Positions 1-7,876 of a stretch of 59,907 nt of DNA are shown here, in pieces. The notes below the pieces were generated by a model. The model made no database searches. It was not told the origin of the DNA and was given only the letters and a program-made list of their open reading frames with translations. A program made the position numbers and the translations under genes. The first letter of the stretch is position 1. Each line of letters opens with the position of its first letter. The DNA is taken from assembly GCF_003702045.1 (NCBI RefSeq), contig NZ_RBTP01000079.1, forward strand, positions 1-59,907, in the 5' to 3' direction. This DNA comes from Pseudomonas viridiflava (lineage in GTDB: Bacteria; Pseudomonadota; Gammaproteobacteria; Pseudomonadales; Pseudomonadaceae).

Positions 1-585
1 GCGGCGCACGTACAACCCAACGAGGACAGCGGCGAGGTCAGACTCGACGGTTCCAAGGTTTCAGGCACCAAATCCACGCTCGATGGCAATACCCAACTGG
101 GGCTGACGTTTGCGTACATGCTCACCCCGCACATCGGCATCGAACTGCTCGCTGCGACCCCGTTCAGCCACACCGTTGCGGTGAAAGGCCTCGGCCCAGG
201 CCTTGATGGCAAGCTAGCGGACATCAAACACCTGCCGCCTACCCTGTCGCTGCAGTACTACCCGATGGAGCCTTCCTCCAAGTTCCAGCCTTACGCGGGC
301 GTGGGCATCAACTACACCATGTTCTTCGACGAAGACCTGACAGGCGATCGCAAGAACCAGGGCTTCAGCAACCTCAAGCTGCAGGACTCGGTCGGCCTGG
401 CCGCGCAACTGGGCATGGACTACATGATCACCGACAACGTACTGGTGAACGCATCGGTCTGGTACGTCGACATCAACACACAGGCCACCGTGGACGGCCC
501 GTCGGCACTCGCGGTCGGCCGGACCAAAGTGGACGTGGAAATCGATCCGTGGGTCTACATGGTGGGCGTGGGTTACAAGTTCTGA
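1..585 (+). CDS. oprG: OprG/OmpW family outer membrane porin, 5'-truncated by window edge
   Basis: The reading frame is open from base 1, so the start codon and signal peptide lie upstream of the window. About 194 residues are visible. They show the alternating pattern of an eight-stranded OmpW beta-barrel, with landmarks such as GLTFAYMLTPHIGIELLAAT, LQYYPM, YAGVGINYT and a terminal aromatic strand ending VGVGYKF, the C-terminal Phe expected for BAM-dependent insertion. OmpW/OprG proteins form small barrels with a hydrophobic lateral channel and are linked to uptake of small hydrophobic molecules and to iron or oxygen state. In P. aeruginosa oprG is next to a sugar-nucleotide epimerase gene, as here. 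A strong terminator follows directly. OprG rather than a generic OmpW is inferred from that neighbourhood. Confidence 0.88.
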   Translation, partial: AAHVQPNEDSGEVRLDGSKVSGTKSTLDGNTQLGLTFAYMLTPHIGIELLAATPFSHTVAVKGLGPGLDGKLADIKHLPPTLSLQYYPMEPSSKFQPYAGVGINYTMFFDEDLTGDRKNQGFSNLKLQDSVGLAAQLGMDYMITDNVLVNASVWYVDINTQATVDGPSALAVGRTKVDVEIDPWVYMVGVGYKF

Positions 586-613
586 TTCTCCGCGCTTGGA
601 TCGTTTAAAACAG

Positions 614-642
614 AAAGGCACCCGTTGGGTGCCTTTGCTTTT
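614..642 (+). terminator. Rho-independent terminator of oprG
   Basis: A perfect 10-bp stem (AAAGGCACCC / GGGTGCCTTT) with a GTT loop is followed by GCTTTT. It begins about 28 bases after the oprG stop codon. Confidence 0.85.
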
Positions 643-733
643 ATGAACGCTCAAGTGCCTTGAACGTGCCACCGTCTATGTCAACGGTCGAGAATAACCG
701 TGGCCCCTTACTTCCTCTTGGAAACAATTCGTA

Positions 734-889
734 ATGACCCCAGAGAAACTGCTCAGGCATCTGCAAAACAGTATTGTCGTGAGCGTCGATCTCCCGCACA
801 CCGACCGTGCCCATGCTCCGCGTTGGCATGCAGCCCGTGACGCTCTGCGTCACATTCGGGGTTCGGCTTTCACACTGATCGTGAATTAG
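734..889 (+). CDS. Possible small hypothetical protein, 51 aa
   Basis: An ATG at 734 opens a 51-codon frame starting MTPEKLLRHLQNSIVV and ending FTLIVN. A GGA about 11 bases upstream is a weak ribosome binding site. The N-terminal 16 residues would form an amphipathic helix, and the rest is rich in His and Arg. I recognise no family. It starts about 90 bases after the oprG terminator and its stop overlaps the stop of the convergent epimerase gene by 4 bases. A competing 70-codon minus-strand frame covers the same DNA, so coding status rests on composition only. Confidence 0.3.
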   Translation: MTPEKLLRHLQNSIVVSVDLPHTDRAHAPRWHAARDALRHIRGSAFTLIVN

Positions 890-1815
890 CGCCCTATCAA
901 CAGCGCCAGTCCTGTGTTCAGTGGCGTGGGCGCGTCGATGTTGAAATGCTCAAGCAGCCGCTGATTGCTAGCCCGCGAATGCTTGATATCGCCTGAGCGC
1001 GGAGCTTGGTAAGTGACCTGCGGTTGCTTGCCTGTAACCTGCGCCAGTGCGGCGAGCAATTCGTTGAGCGAGGTGGTCTGGTTCAACCCGACGTTGACGG
1101 CACCTTCGATGGCACTGTCCAGCGCCAGCCCTTGCAGCAGCAGCTTGACCAGATCGCCGATGTAGAAAAAATCGCGGGTCTGCTCGCCGTCACCAAAAAC
1201 GGTGATGGGCAGATTTTTTTCGATGCGCTCGGCAAAAATACTGATGACGCCGGAGTACGGCGATGAAGGGTCCTGGCGCGGGCCGAAGATGTTGAAGAAG
1301 CGGAAGATCACCGGCTCCAGGCCGTGCTGACGACGATAGAAATCCAGATAGAACTCGCTGGCCAGCTTGTCCGACGCGTAGGGCGTCAGCGGCGCCTTGG
1401 TGGTGTCTTCGGTGATGGCCTCGCCTTCGCCGTTATTACCATACACCGCTGCGCTGGAAGCAAAGATCACCCGTTTGACGCCCGCTTCACGCATGGCTTC
1501 GCAGACATTCAACGTGCCGATGAAATTGCTCTGATGGGTCCGCACCGGGTCCTCCACCGACGCCTGCACCGAGGCAACCGCCGCCAGGTGCACGACCGCC
1601 TGACAGCCCAATGCAGCACGCTTGACCAAGACTGCATCGGCAACATCGCCCACGATCAGTTCGACCTTGGGGTTATCAAGCGGCAGGTTGCTGCGCTTGC
1701 CCGCCGACAGATCATCGAGAACGCGCACGGCGTGCCCACGAGCCAGCAACGCGTCGGTCAGGTGCGAGCCGATGAAGCCCGCACCGCCAGTGATCAGAAC
1801 AGGAGCATCAGACAT
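886..1815 (-). CDS. NAD-dependent epimerase/dehydratase (extended SDR, UDP-sugar type)
   Basis: This is a 309-residue extended short-chain dehydrogenase. The dinucleotide-binding GGAGFIG is at residues 10-16, a VVHLAA strand at about 74-79, serines in FASSAAVYG near 120, and the catalytic YASDK dyad at Tyr146/Lys150. Sequence and length suggest a UDP-glucose/UDP-GlcNAc 4-epimerase or a related sugar-nucleotide dehydratase acting in the cytoplasm; the exact substrate cannot be read. The start ATG at 1815 was chosen over longer alternatives because the protein then begins directly with the Rossmann strand. The ATG overlaps the upstream gene's stop (ATGTCTGA), indicating translational coupling. 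Its location next to oprG matches P. aeruginosa. Confidence 0.85.
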   Translation of the reverse strand: MSDAPVLITGGAGFIGSHLTDALLARGHAVRVLDDLSAGKRSNLPLDNPKVELIVGDVADAVLVKRAALGCQAVVHLAAVASVQASVEDPVRTHQSNFIGTLNVCEAMREAGVKRVIFASSAAVYGNNGEGEAITEDTTKAPLTPYASDKLASEFYLDFYRRQHGLEPVIFRFFNIFGPRQDPSSPYSGVISIFAERIEKNLPITVFGDGEQTRDFFYIGDLVKLLLQGLALDSAIEGAVNVGLNQTTSLNELLAALAQVTGKQPQVTYQAPRSGDIKHSRASNQRLLEHFNIDAPTPLNTGLALLIGR

Positions 1816-2692
1816 GTCGGTAATACCGGTCCAGCAGGCTTGGCAGGCCAGCGCGCCAGGCGCGGGGCTTGATGCCGAAGGTATGGAGAATTTTCTTGCA
1901 GGCCAGCACCGCATGCTGGGGTTCTTCGCTGGCATCGGGACGTGCGGCATGAGCCTGCGCAGTCGGTGACTCGACGGCCAGCGGATGCAGAAGACGCGCT
2001 TCGGTCAACACAGCCTGCCCCAGCGCCAACGGCGTGGTGGCCTCGTGCCCCGCGTAATGGTAGGTGCCCCACAGCGGTGCTTCACAATCGAGCTGCTTGA
2101 GCACGGAAATGAGTACGCGGGCCGCGTCATCAACCGGCGTGGGATTGCCACGGCGATCATCGGCCAGGAGCAATTCCTGAGGCTTTTCGGCGCTCGACAG
2201 AAAACGGCCCAATACGCCATCGGCGCTGTCATCCAGCAGCCAGCCGAAGCGCACCAGCACGTGTTGCGGGCAGGTCGCGCGCACGCTTTGTTCAATCCGC
2301 CAGAGCGCTTGGCCACGAAGTCCCAGCGGGACCGGATCATCTTTTTCACTGTAGGCAGTGGCACGCGAGCCATCGAAGACTCGGTAGCTTGAAGGCTGGA
2401 CCAGCGTAATGTTGTGGTGCTGACACAGTTGAGCCAGGCGCTCGACGGAGCGCTCCTGGCGGGTCAGACGCGCTTCGCTCACGGCCTCCGCCTGAAACCA
2501 GTCGAAGTAGTAAGCAAGGTTGATCAAGGCATCGGGACGGGTGTCATCGAGCAGTTGCGTCAGGCTCGCCGCGTCCCAACCGTCTTGCGGGGGACGTGGC
2601 GCGAGGAAGCCAATGTCTTCCTCGGCACCCAGACGAATCAACGCCTGCCCGAGGGCATTCCCACCGCCCAACAGCATAAGGCGCATTCGCAT
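1808..2692 (-). CDS. RmlD-like sugar-nucleotide-binding protein lacking the catalytic Tyr/Lys
   Basis: This 294-residue protein aligns along its length with dTDP-4-dehydrorhamnose reductase (RmlD). It has an N-terminal nucleotide-binding turn LLGGGNALGQ (residues 7-16), the SSYRVFDG strand (about 101-108), the EKDDPVPL segment, and the VRFGWLL and GNPTPVDDAARV blocks. RmlD should show YGxxK directly after the PLN segment; here it reads RGQAL (Arg126, Leu130), so both catalytic residues are replaced. It probably binds a sugar nucleotide or has another role rather than reducing a ketosugar. The start could be 2692 or, two codons later, 2686. It is coupled to the downstream epimerase by an 8-bp overlap, so the two products probably work together. 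Confidence 0.8.
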   Translation of the reverse strand: MRMRLMLLGGGNALGQALIRLGAEEDIGFLAPRPPQDGWDAASLTQLLDDTRPDALINLAYYFDWFQAEAVSEARLTRQERSVERLAQLCQHHNITLVQPSSYRVFDGSRATAYSEKDDPVPLGLRGQALWRIEQSVRATCPQHVLVRFGWLLDDSADGVLGRFLSSAEKPQELLLADDRRGNPTPVDDAARVLISVLKQLDCEAPLWGTYHYAGHEATTPLALGQAVLTEARLLHPLAVESPTAQAHAARPDASEEPQHAVLACKKILHTFGIKPRAWRAGLPSLLDRYYRHV

Positions 2693-2808
2693 AGAGTCAG
2701 CAGGCTCGGTATCAGAATCATCAATTAGATAAATGAAAAACGCCTGCAAACATAACACGTTGGCTGCCAACCCCCAACAGTTGCGCAGCCTGGCGGGTTA
2801 ATGGCGCT

Positions 2809-5097
2809 TTACGTGGCAGCCGGTCCCGGCGTGCCACTGCCTTTGGGCAGGCTCAGCGGGGCGGCAGGCGCTGTCGGCGAAGGCGGTCCTTCAGCTTCGG
2901 TGCCAGGCTGTGGCGTATTGATCCCCGGGCTCATCACCATCTGTGGATAAGTCTGGGCGAAGCGCACATTTGGGTGTTTATCCACAAGGCGCTTGAGACG
3001 CTCGTTGAACGCCCGCCCTACCGCATATTGTCCGCCAGAGGAGGTACGGAATTGCGCAGTCAGCACTACGCCGTTCAGGTCCATGCGGTCCACGCCGAAC
3101 ACTTCCAGCGGCCCTTGCAGGTTGTTCTTGAGCAGTACGTCCTCAGTGATCGACTGGCCCACCTCACGAATCAGCGACAGCGCGTCATCGATATCAGAGT
3201 CGTAGGTGAACTGCACCGAGAAGAACGCATAGGCGAACTGGCGGGACTGGTTGGTGACCGCCTTGATCTGCCCGAACGGCACCGAATGCACGAAGCCCTT
3301 GCCGTCACGCAGACGCACGGTACGGATCGTCAGGCTCTCGACCGTGCCGGAATGACCGGTGCTGAGCACCACCCAGTCGCCGATGGAAAAGGTGTCTTCC
3401 ACGATGATGAACAGACCGGTGATCACATCCTGAACCAGCTGCTGCGAACCAAAACCGATCGCCAGACCGACGACACCGGCACCGGCCAGCAGCGGCGCGA
3501 CGTTGATGCCCAGATTGGCCATCGTCGTGATCGCACAGATCACCACCAACACGATTTTCACCGCGTTACGCAGCAGCGGCAGGATGGTTTTGATCCGCGT
3601 GCTCGGGTGGCGCCCGCTGCGATGGTTGACCGGTGGCTTGAGGGCCTCCTGAATGGCGGTGTCCAGCACCACCCACAGCAACCAGGTCACGAGGAAAATC
3701 AGCCCGATGCTGCTCAGCGACTCACTGATCACCCGACCCAGCGTATTGCGCTGGGCAAACTCGAACATCGAGAAGCCCCAGATGCGGCCCAGTATCTCGA
3801 TGAAGCTGATCGCAAGCACGATGCGCAGCACCGCATACAACAGGCTCAGCAGCCGTGCCTTGTAGACATGCCCTCCCCGTCCAAGCAATTCGGCAGGCTT
3901 GAACATGTGCTGGAAAACGGTGCTCAGGAATACTGTGGCAATCAACAGGATGGTGGTGAACAACGCGCAACGCAGCGCTTCCTGACTGTCCTCGCCGGCG
4001 CCGATCAGATTGATCGCCGACACCAGAATCATCAGCAGGATGGGCAAGTGCCACAGGTTGGAAAATATCTTCAGCGACTGTTGCAAGGCAGGCCTTTGCA
4101 GGCGGCTGCTCAATGACCGGTTGCGGATCAGGTGAGCCACCGGGCGGCGCACCTTGATGATCAGCATGCAGAACACCACCGACGCGAACAACCCGGTGAA
4201 CACCGCCACGCTGGTGGTGACGTTGCTGCCCAATTGGCGAGCGATCTGCGGGCTGGTCAGTGCATCGCTCAGCGCTGCCAGAAAGCCGACCACGAACAAG
4301 GGGCGCGGTGCATAGCGTCGAATCATGCGCACGGCCGCGCGCTTGTGACCGGCATTGAACATCACGATCACGCAGAGCAGGACCGACGTCGAAACAATAC
4401 CGCTGCTGGTGGCGTAGGCAAAACACAACGACAGTGCGCGCCCGACCGAGGAGGGCATGAAATGGCTGACATACAGCGTCAAAGGCAGGCAGATGATGGC
4501 GGGCAGCGTGAACGGCAACACGTATTTAAGCAGCGCCTGGCTGCGCTGGCGCACGCTCAAGAACGGCGTCCGGCACAGGCGAACGGCCACGAAGCGACCC
4601 AGCGTGGTCAGGACCGCGAAGGCCCCCATCCACACAAAGGACAGAATCAGGAAATCGCCGACCACACTCCAGGGTGATCGCGTCGTACGTTTATTGACCA
4701 GTTTTTCGATTTCATCTGCGGCGCGGTCAGCGCGCAAGCGCCAGGCATCCAGCAGGTTATCGTCCAGGTTGAGCTTTTCCTGCACGTCATCGATGCTGGT
4801 GCTGATCGCCCCGAGCAGACCGCCTTGCACGATCAGTTCGGCGGCTGGATCCGCAGCCGGATCCGCGGCGTCGGCCGGTTTATCGTCGGCTTTGGCATCG
4901 GACTTGGTATCGGCTTTGGCATCAGGTTTTGCATCGGGTTTGTCAGCCGCTTTACCGTCAGGTTTTTCAGCGGCCTTGTCATCGGCGGGAACTGCGGCGC
5001 TCATGGGCAGCGCAGGCACGTCCGCCGCCTGAACATGAAAACTGCCCGTGAACAGCAACAGACCCGTCAGGATCAAGGTTTTCAGCTGAGACGCCAC
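2809..5097 (-). CDS. Large MscS-family mechanosensitive channel (YbiO-like)
   Basis: This is a 762-residue inner-membrane protein. The GTG at 5097 is preferred to the upstream ATG because AGGAGG sits 7 bases before it and the product then begins with a clean signal peptide (cleavage likely after HVQA, residue 24). Residues about 37-86 are a Lys/Asp/Ala/Pro low-complexity segment with KPDAK-like repeats. Multiple hydrophobic helices follow from about residue 140. The MscS core near residue 550 includes NVAPLLAGAGVVGLAIGFGS (pore helix) and FIIVEDTFSIGDWV, followed by the beta domain. The tail is Pro-rich. The family releases solutes on hypo-osmotic shock, and the length matches E. coli YbiO (about 740 aa). 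Confidence 0.9.
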   Translation of the reverse strand: MASQLKTLILTGLLLFTGSFHVQAADVPALPMSAAVPADDKAAEKPDGKAADKPDAKPDAKADTKSDAKADDKPADAADPAADPAAELIVQGGLLGAISTSIDDVQEKLNLDDNLLDAWRLRADRAADEIEKLVNKRTTRSPWSVVGDFLILSFVWMGAFAVLTTLGRFVAVRLCRTPFLSVRQRSQALLKYVLPFTLPAIICLPLTLYVSHFMPSSVGRALSLCFAYATSSGIVSTSVLLCVIVMFNAGHKRAAVRMIRRYAPRPLFVVGFLAALSDALTSPQIARQLGSNVTTSVAVFTGLFASVVFCMLIIKVRRPVAHLIRNRSLSSRLQRPALQQSLKIFSNLWHLPILLMILVSAINLIGAGEDSQEALRCALFTTILLIATVFLSTVFQHMFKPAELLGRGGHVYKARLLSLLYAVLRIVLAISFIEILGRIWGFSMFEFAQRNTLGRVISESLSSIGLIFLVTWLLWVVLDTAIQEALKPPVNHRSGRHPSTRIKTILPLLRNAVKIVLVVICAITTMANLGINVAPLLAGAGVVGLAIGFGSQQLVQDVITGLFIIVEDTFSIGDWVVLSTGHSGTVESLTIRTVRLRDGKGFVHSVPFGQIKAVTNQSRQFAYAFFSVQFTYDSDIDDALSLIREVGQSITEDVLLKNNLQGPLEVFGVDRMDLNGVVLTAQFRTSSGGQYAVGRAFNERLKRLVDKHPNVRFAQTYPQMVMSPGINTPQPGTEAEGPPSPTAPAAPLSLPKGSGTPGPAAT

Positions 5098-5221
5098 GCA
5101 GTTTCCTCCTTCAATGGGCAGGCAGGGCTTCAGCCCCAAGGAACTGATTCCGGTTTGCGTGGCAAGTTCGGTTTTGGCGGGGGAAATAGATGAGCCGATG
5201 TTTCAGGTGGCCCTTTGCCTG

Positions 5222-5656
5222 TCAACGATCATGCCGTGTCTTGCCGATCACTAACGCGCCCGGACCGGTCAGCGCCAACCCCGCGAACAGAATCATCAGC
5301 AGCCAGGCGAACTGGCCCTGCTCCATTGACCATCCCGGGTGAACGAAGAGGACCGCCACTGCCAGCACAGCCAGTATCGGCAGGCACGCCAGCCGTGCCC
5401 ACACACCAAGAATCAGCAGCACGGGGCAGATCACTTCAGCGAAGACAGCCAACCCCAGCGTCAGAGTGCCACCCAGGCCGAACGGGTCTTCGATGCGCTG
5501 CACCTCCTCGCTCCAGTGCATCAGCTTTGGCAGCCCATGCACGTGCAGTAACAGCAGCGAGACACTGACGCGCATGAACAGCAGCCCCCAGGCGAGCAGG
5601 GCCTGAGATCGTTTTGGCGACTGAGCGGACTGAAGGTGCGATGCGTCATTCAGCAT
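5222..5656 (-). CDS. DoxX family membrane protein
   Basis: A 144-residue protein with four predicted transmembrane helices (about residues 20-40, 62-82, 86-106 and 115-138). The first contains the family's arginine (LLFMRVSVSLLLLHVHGLPK), as in DoxX/YphA-like proteins. DoxX members are small quinone-linked or redox-stress membrane proteins, and no substrate can be assigned. The start at 5656 follows GAGATC, a modest ribosome binding site. It lies upstream of the mscS-like gene on the same strand with about 125 bases between, so it may be a separate unit. Confidence 0.85.
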   Translation of the reverse strand: MLNDASHLQSAQSPKRSQALLAWGLLFMRVSVSLLLLHVHGLPKLMHWSEEVQRIEDPFGLGGTLTLGLAVFAEVICPVLLILGVWARLACLPILAVLAVAVLFVHPGWSMEQGQFAWLLMILFAGLALTGPGALVIGKTRHDR

Positions 5657-5857
5657 GGTCTAGGATCTCTCGGGCAGGCTGGGCTTTAGCGCAATTATGC
5701 GACCGGCCGGTTGCAGGAAATTGTTGTGATGTGCCGAGTTCCGCAGGCAATCAGATGGGCACATGCACGCAATTACTGCGAGCGGACTGGATCGATACTG
5801 CTGCAGTGCGCGCCCATGACTGCGCCTGCCCCATCAACCCATACCCGAGGAACCTGC

Positions 5858-6676
5858 ATGAGCACTTTCACAACGCAAGATGGCACTGAGATCTATTTCA
5901 AGGACTGGGGAACGGGCAAGCCGGTTCTCTTCAGCCACGGCTGGCCGCTGGACGCGGACATGTGGGAATACCAGATGGAGTACCTGAGCAGTCGCGGCTA
6001 TCGCACCATCGCCTTTGACCGTCGCGGCTTTGGCCGCTCGAGCCAACCGTGGACCGGCTACGACTACGACACGTTCGCGGACGACATCGCGGCGCTGATC
6101 AAACACTTGGACTTGCGCGACGTGACGTTGGTCGGCTTCTCGATGGGCGGCGGTGATGTGACCCGCTACATCGCTCGCCACGGCACCGAGCGCGTGGCCA
6201 AACTGGCGCTGCTGGGCGCAGTGACACCGTATTTCATCAAAAGCGACGACCATCCCCAAGGCGTCGAAAAATCGGTGTTCGATGGCATCAAGGCGGGGCT
6301 GCTGAAAGACCGTGCGCAATTCATCGCCGACTTCGCTACGCCGTTCTATGGCACCAATAAGGGCCAGACCGTTTCTGAAGGCGTGCTGACCCAGACACTG
6401 AACATCGCACTGCTGGCGTCGCTCAAGGGCACGGTTGACTGTGTGACTGCATTCTCCGAAACCGATTTCCGCCCCGACATGGCGAAAATCGACGTACCGA
6501 CGCTGGTCATTCACGGCGACGGCGACCAGATCGTACCGTTCGAAGCCACCGGCAAGCTGGCGGCGGAGATGATCAAGGGGGCTGAGCTGAAAGTTTACCC
6601 AGGCGCACCGCATGGTTTTGCGGTGACCCACGGGCAGCAGCTCAATGAAGACCTGTTGGCGTTTTTGGCTGATTGA
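5858..6676 (+). CDS. Alpha/beta hydrolase (non-haem chloroperoxidase/arylesterase type)
   Basis: A 272-residue alpha/beta hydrolase. The start at 5858 follows GAGG with good spacing and gives MSTFTTQDGTEIYFKDWG, the usual N-terminus. The oxyanion-hole HGWPLDADMW is at about 28-37, the nucleophile elbow GFSMGG places Ser95, the acid is Asp223 in HGDGDQIVP, and the base is His252 in GAPHGFAVTH. This subfamily includes cofactor-free haloperoxidases (perhydrolases) and aryl esterases; the true substrate cannot be inferred. It stands alone, divergent from the DoxX gene, with a REP-like repeat downstream. Confidence 0.88.
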   Translation: MSTFTTQDGTEIYFKDWGTGKPVLFSHGWPLDADMWEYQMEYLSSRGYRTIAFDRRGFGRSSQPWTGYDYDTFADDIAALIKHLDLRDVTLVGFSMGGGDVTRYIARHGTERVAKLALLGAVTPYFIKSDDHPQGVEKSVFDGIKAGLLKDRAQFIADFATPFYGTNKGQTVSEGVLTQTLNIALLASLKGTVDCVTAFSETDFRPDMAKIDVPTLVIHGDGDQIVPFEATGKLAAEMIKGAELKVYPGAPHGFAVTHGQQLNEDLLAFLAD

Positions 6677-6782
6677 CAGTTCACCGAACGGTGGAAGGCC
6701 TCACCACATCTTCGGCGTAGCGCTGTCGCCCAGTAAACTTAGTGCGAGCGTACCGGGCGGCGCTCACGGTTGAGCTGCGTAC

Positions 6783-6969
6783 GTAGGAGTGGACTTGTCC
6801 ACGAAGGCTGTTTTCAGACGCCGTATCTCGGCTGATGGGCCAGCCGCTTTCGCGGACAAGTCCGCTCCCACGATTGAGCTGTGTGAGTGGACTTGTCCAC
6901 GAAGGCCGTTTTTCAGACGCCGCGTCTCGGCTGAATGGGCCGCCCTTTCGCGGAACAGTCCGCTCCCAC
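6783..6969. repeat. Two tandem REP/BIME-like palindromic units
   Basis: Two units of about 88 bp (6783-6871 and 6883-6969) share the same architecture. Each has a left arm resembling GGAGTGGACTTGTCCACGAA, a middle with TTTCAGACGCCG..TCTCGGCTGA, and a right arm that is the inverted complement of the left (TTCGCGGACAAGTCCGCTCC). The units are in direct orientation 11 bases apart. The core matches the GTGGGAGCGGACTTGTCCGC type of repetitive extragenic palindrome abundant in Pseudomonas genomes. They fill the roughly 310-base gap between two convergent genes. Confidence 0.85.
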
Positions 6970-6987
6970 GGTTCGAATTGCGTCGTC

Positions 6988-7836
6988 TCAATCCGCCTGC
7001 ACGGTCAATTGATTCTGTTCGCCCAACCCCTCGATCCCCAAGCGTATGCGCTGCCCGGCACGCAGGAAAACCGGCTCAGGTTTCACACCCAGTCCGACGC
7101 CCGGTGGTGTACCGGTTGAAATGACATCGCCCGGTTGCAGGCTCATGCAACGGCTCAGGTACGCAACCAGCTGCGGTATGGTGAATACCAAGGTTCGCGT
7201 GTTCCCGTTCTGATAACGATGGCCGTCGACCTCCAGCCACAGGTTCAGCGAATGCGGATCGGCAATCTCGTCACGGGTCACCAGCCAGGGGCCGAGCGGG
7301 CCGAAGGTGTCGAAACCCTTGCCCTTGTCCCAAGTGCCGCCACGCTCCAGTTGCCATTCGCGCTCGGACACATCATTGATCACGCAATAACCGGCCACGT
7401 GCTCCATTGCGTGGGCTTCGTCGATGTTGCGCCCGCCTTTGCCGATCACCACACCCAGCTCCACTTCCCAGTCGGTCTTGACCGAGCCACGCGGGATTTC
7501 GATGTTGTCGTTCGGACCGCAGATGGCGCTGGTCCATTTGTTGAAGATGACCGGTTCCTTGGGCACTTCCATATTGGACTCAGCAGCATGGTCGGCGTAA
7601 TTCAGGCCGATGCACACGAACTTGCCCACTTGCCCCACACAAGGGCCGATGCGTGGCTGGCCTGTCACCAACGGCAGGCTCACGGGGTTGATCGTCGCCA
7701 AGGCAGCGAGACCGGCTGGCGTCAGCACCTCGCCCGCGATGTCTTTGATGTGGGCGGACAGGTCGCGAATCTGGTTGTCGGCGTCAAGCAGGCCGGGTTT
7801 CTCCGAGCCTTTGTCTCCGTAACGAAGCAATTTCAT
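6988..7836 (-). CDS. FAH-family hydrolase (2,4-dioxo-3-deoxy sugar acid hydrolase-like)
   Basis: A 282-residue fumarylacetoacetate-hydrolase-fold protein with the family blocks CIGLNYADHAAE, the metal-binding DWEVELGVVIG, CVINDVSERE and LQPGDVISTGTPPGVG. The start at 7836 (MKLLRYGDKG) follows AGGAGAA, and the longer frame lacks such a site. In L-fuconate and L-rhamnonate/pentonate routes an enzyme of this type cleaves the 2,4-dioxo-3-deoxy acid made by the neighbouring SDR into pyruvate plus lactate or glycolate. That role is inferred from the immediately upstream SDR gene, 40 bases away. Ureidoglycolate lyase-like annotation is an alternative for this family. Last gene of the minus-strand arm. 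Confidence 0.88.
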   Translation of the reverse strand: MKLLRYGDKGSEKPGLLDADNQIRDLSAHIKDIAGEVLTPAGLAALATINPVSLPLVTGQPRIGPCVGQVGKFVCIGLNYADHAAESNMEVPKEPVIFNKWTSAICGPNDNIEIPRGSVKTDWEVELGVVIGKGGRNIDEAHAMEHVAGYCVINDVSEREWQLERGGTWDKGKGFDTFGPLGPWLVTRDEIADPHSLNLWLEVDGHRYQNGNTRTLVFTIPQLVAYLSRCMSLQPGDVISTGTPPGVGLGVKPEPVFLRAGQRIRLGIEGLGEQNQLTVQAD

Positions 7837-7876
7837 CGAGTTCTCCTGTTGTCTGTCGAACATGCAAAGCAGGGTT

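Noticed and set aside
2974..4116. 380-codon plus-strand frame opposite the MscS-like gene
   Set aside because: Shadow of a gene with clear membrane-protein features on the other strand; the His/Gln/Arg-rich translation is typical of antisense frames in GC-rich DNA.
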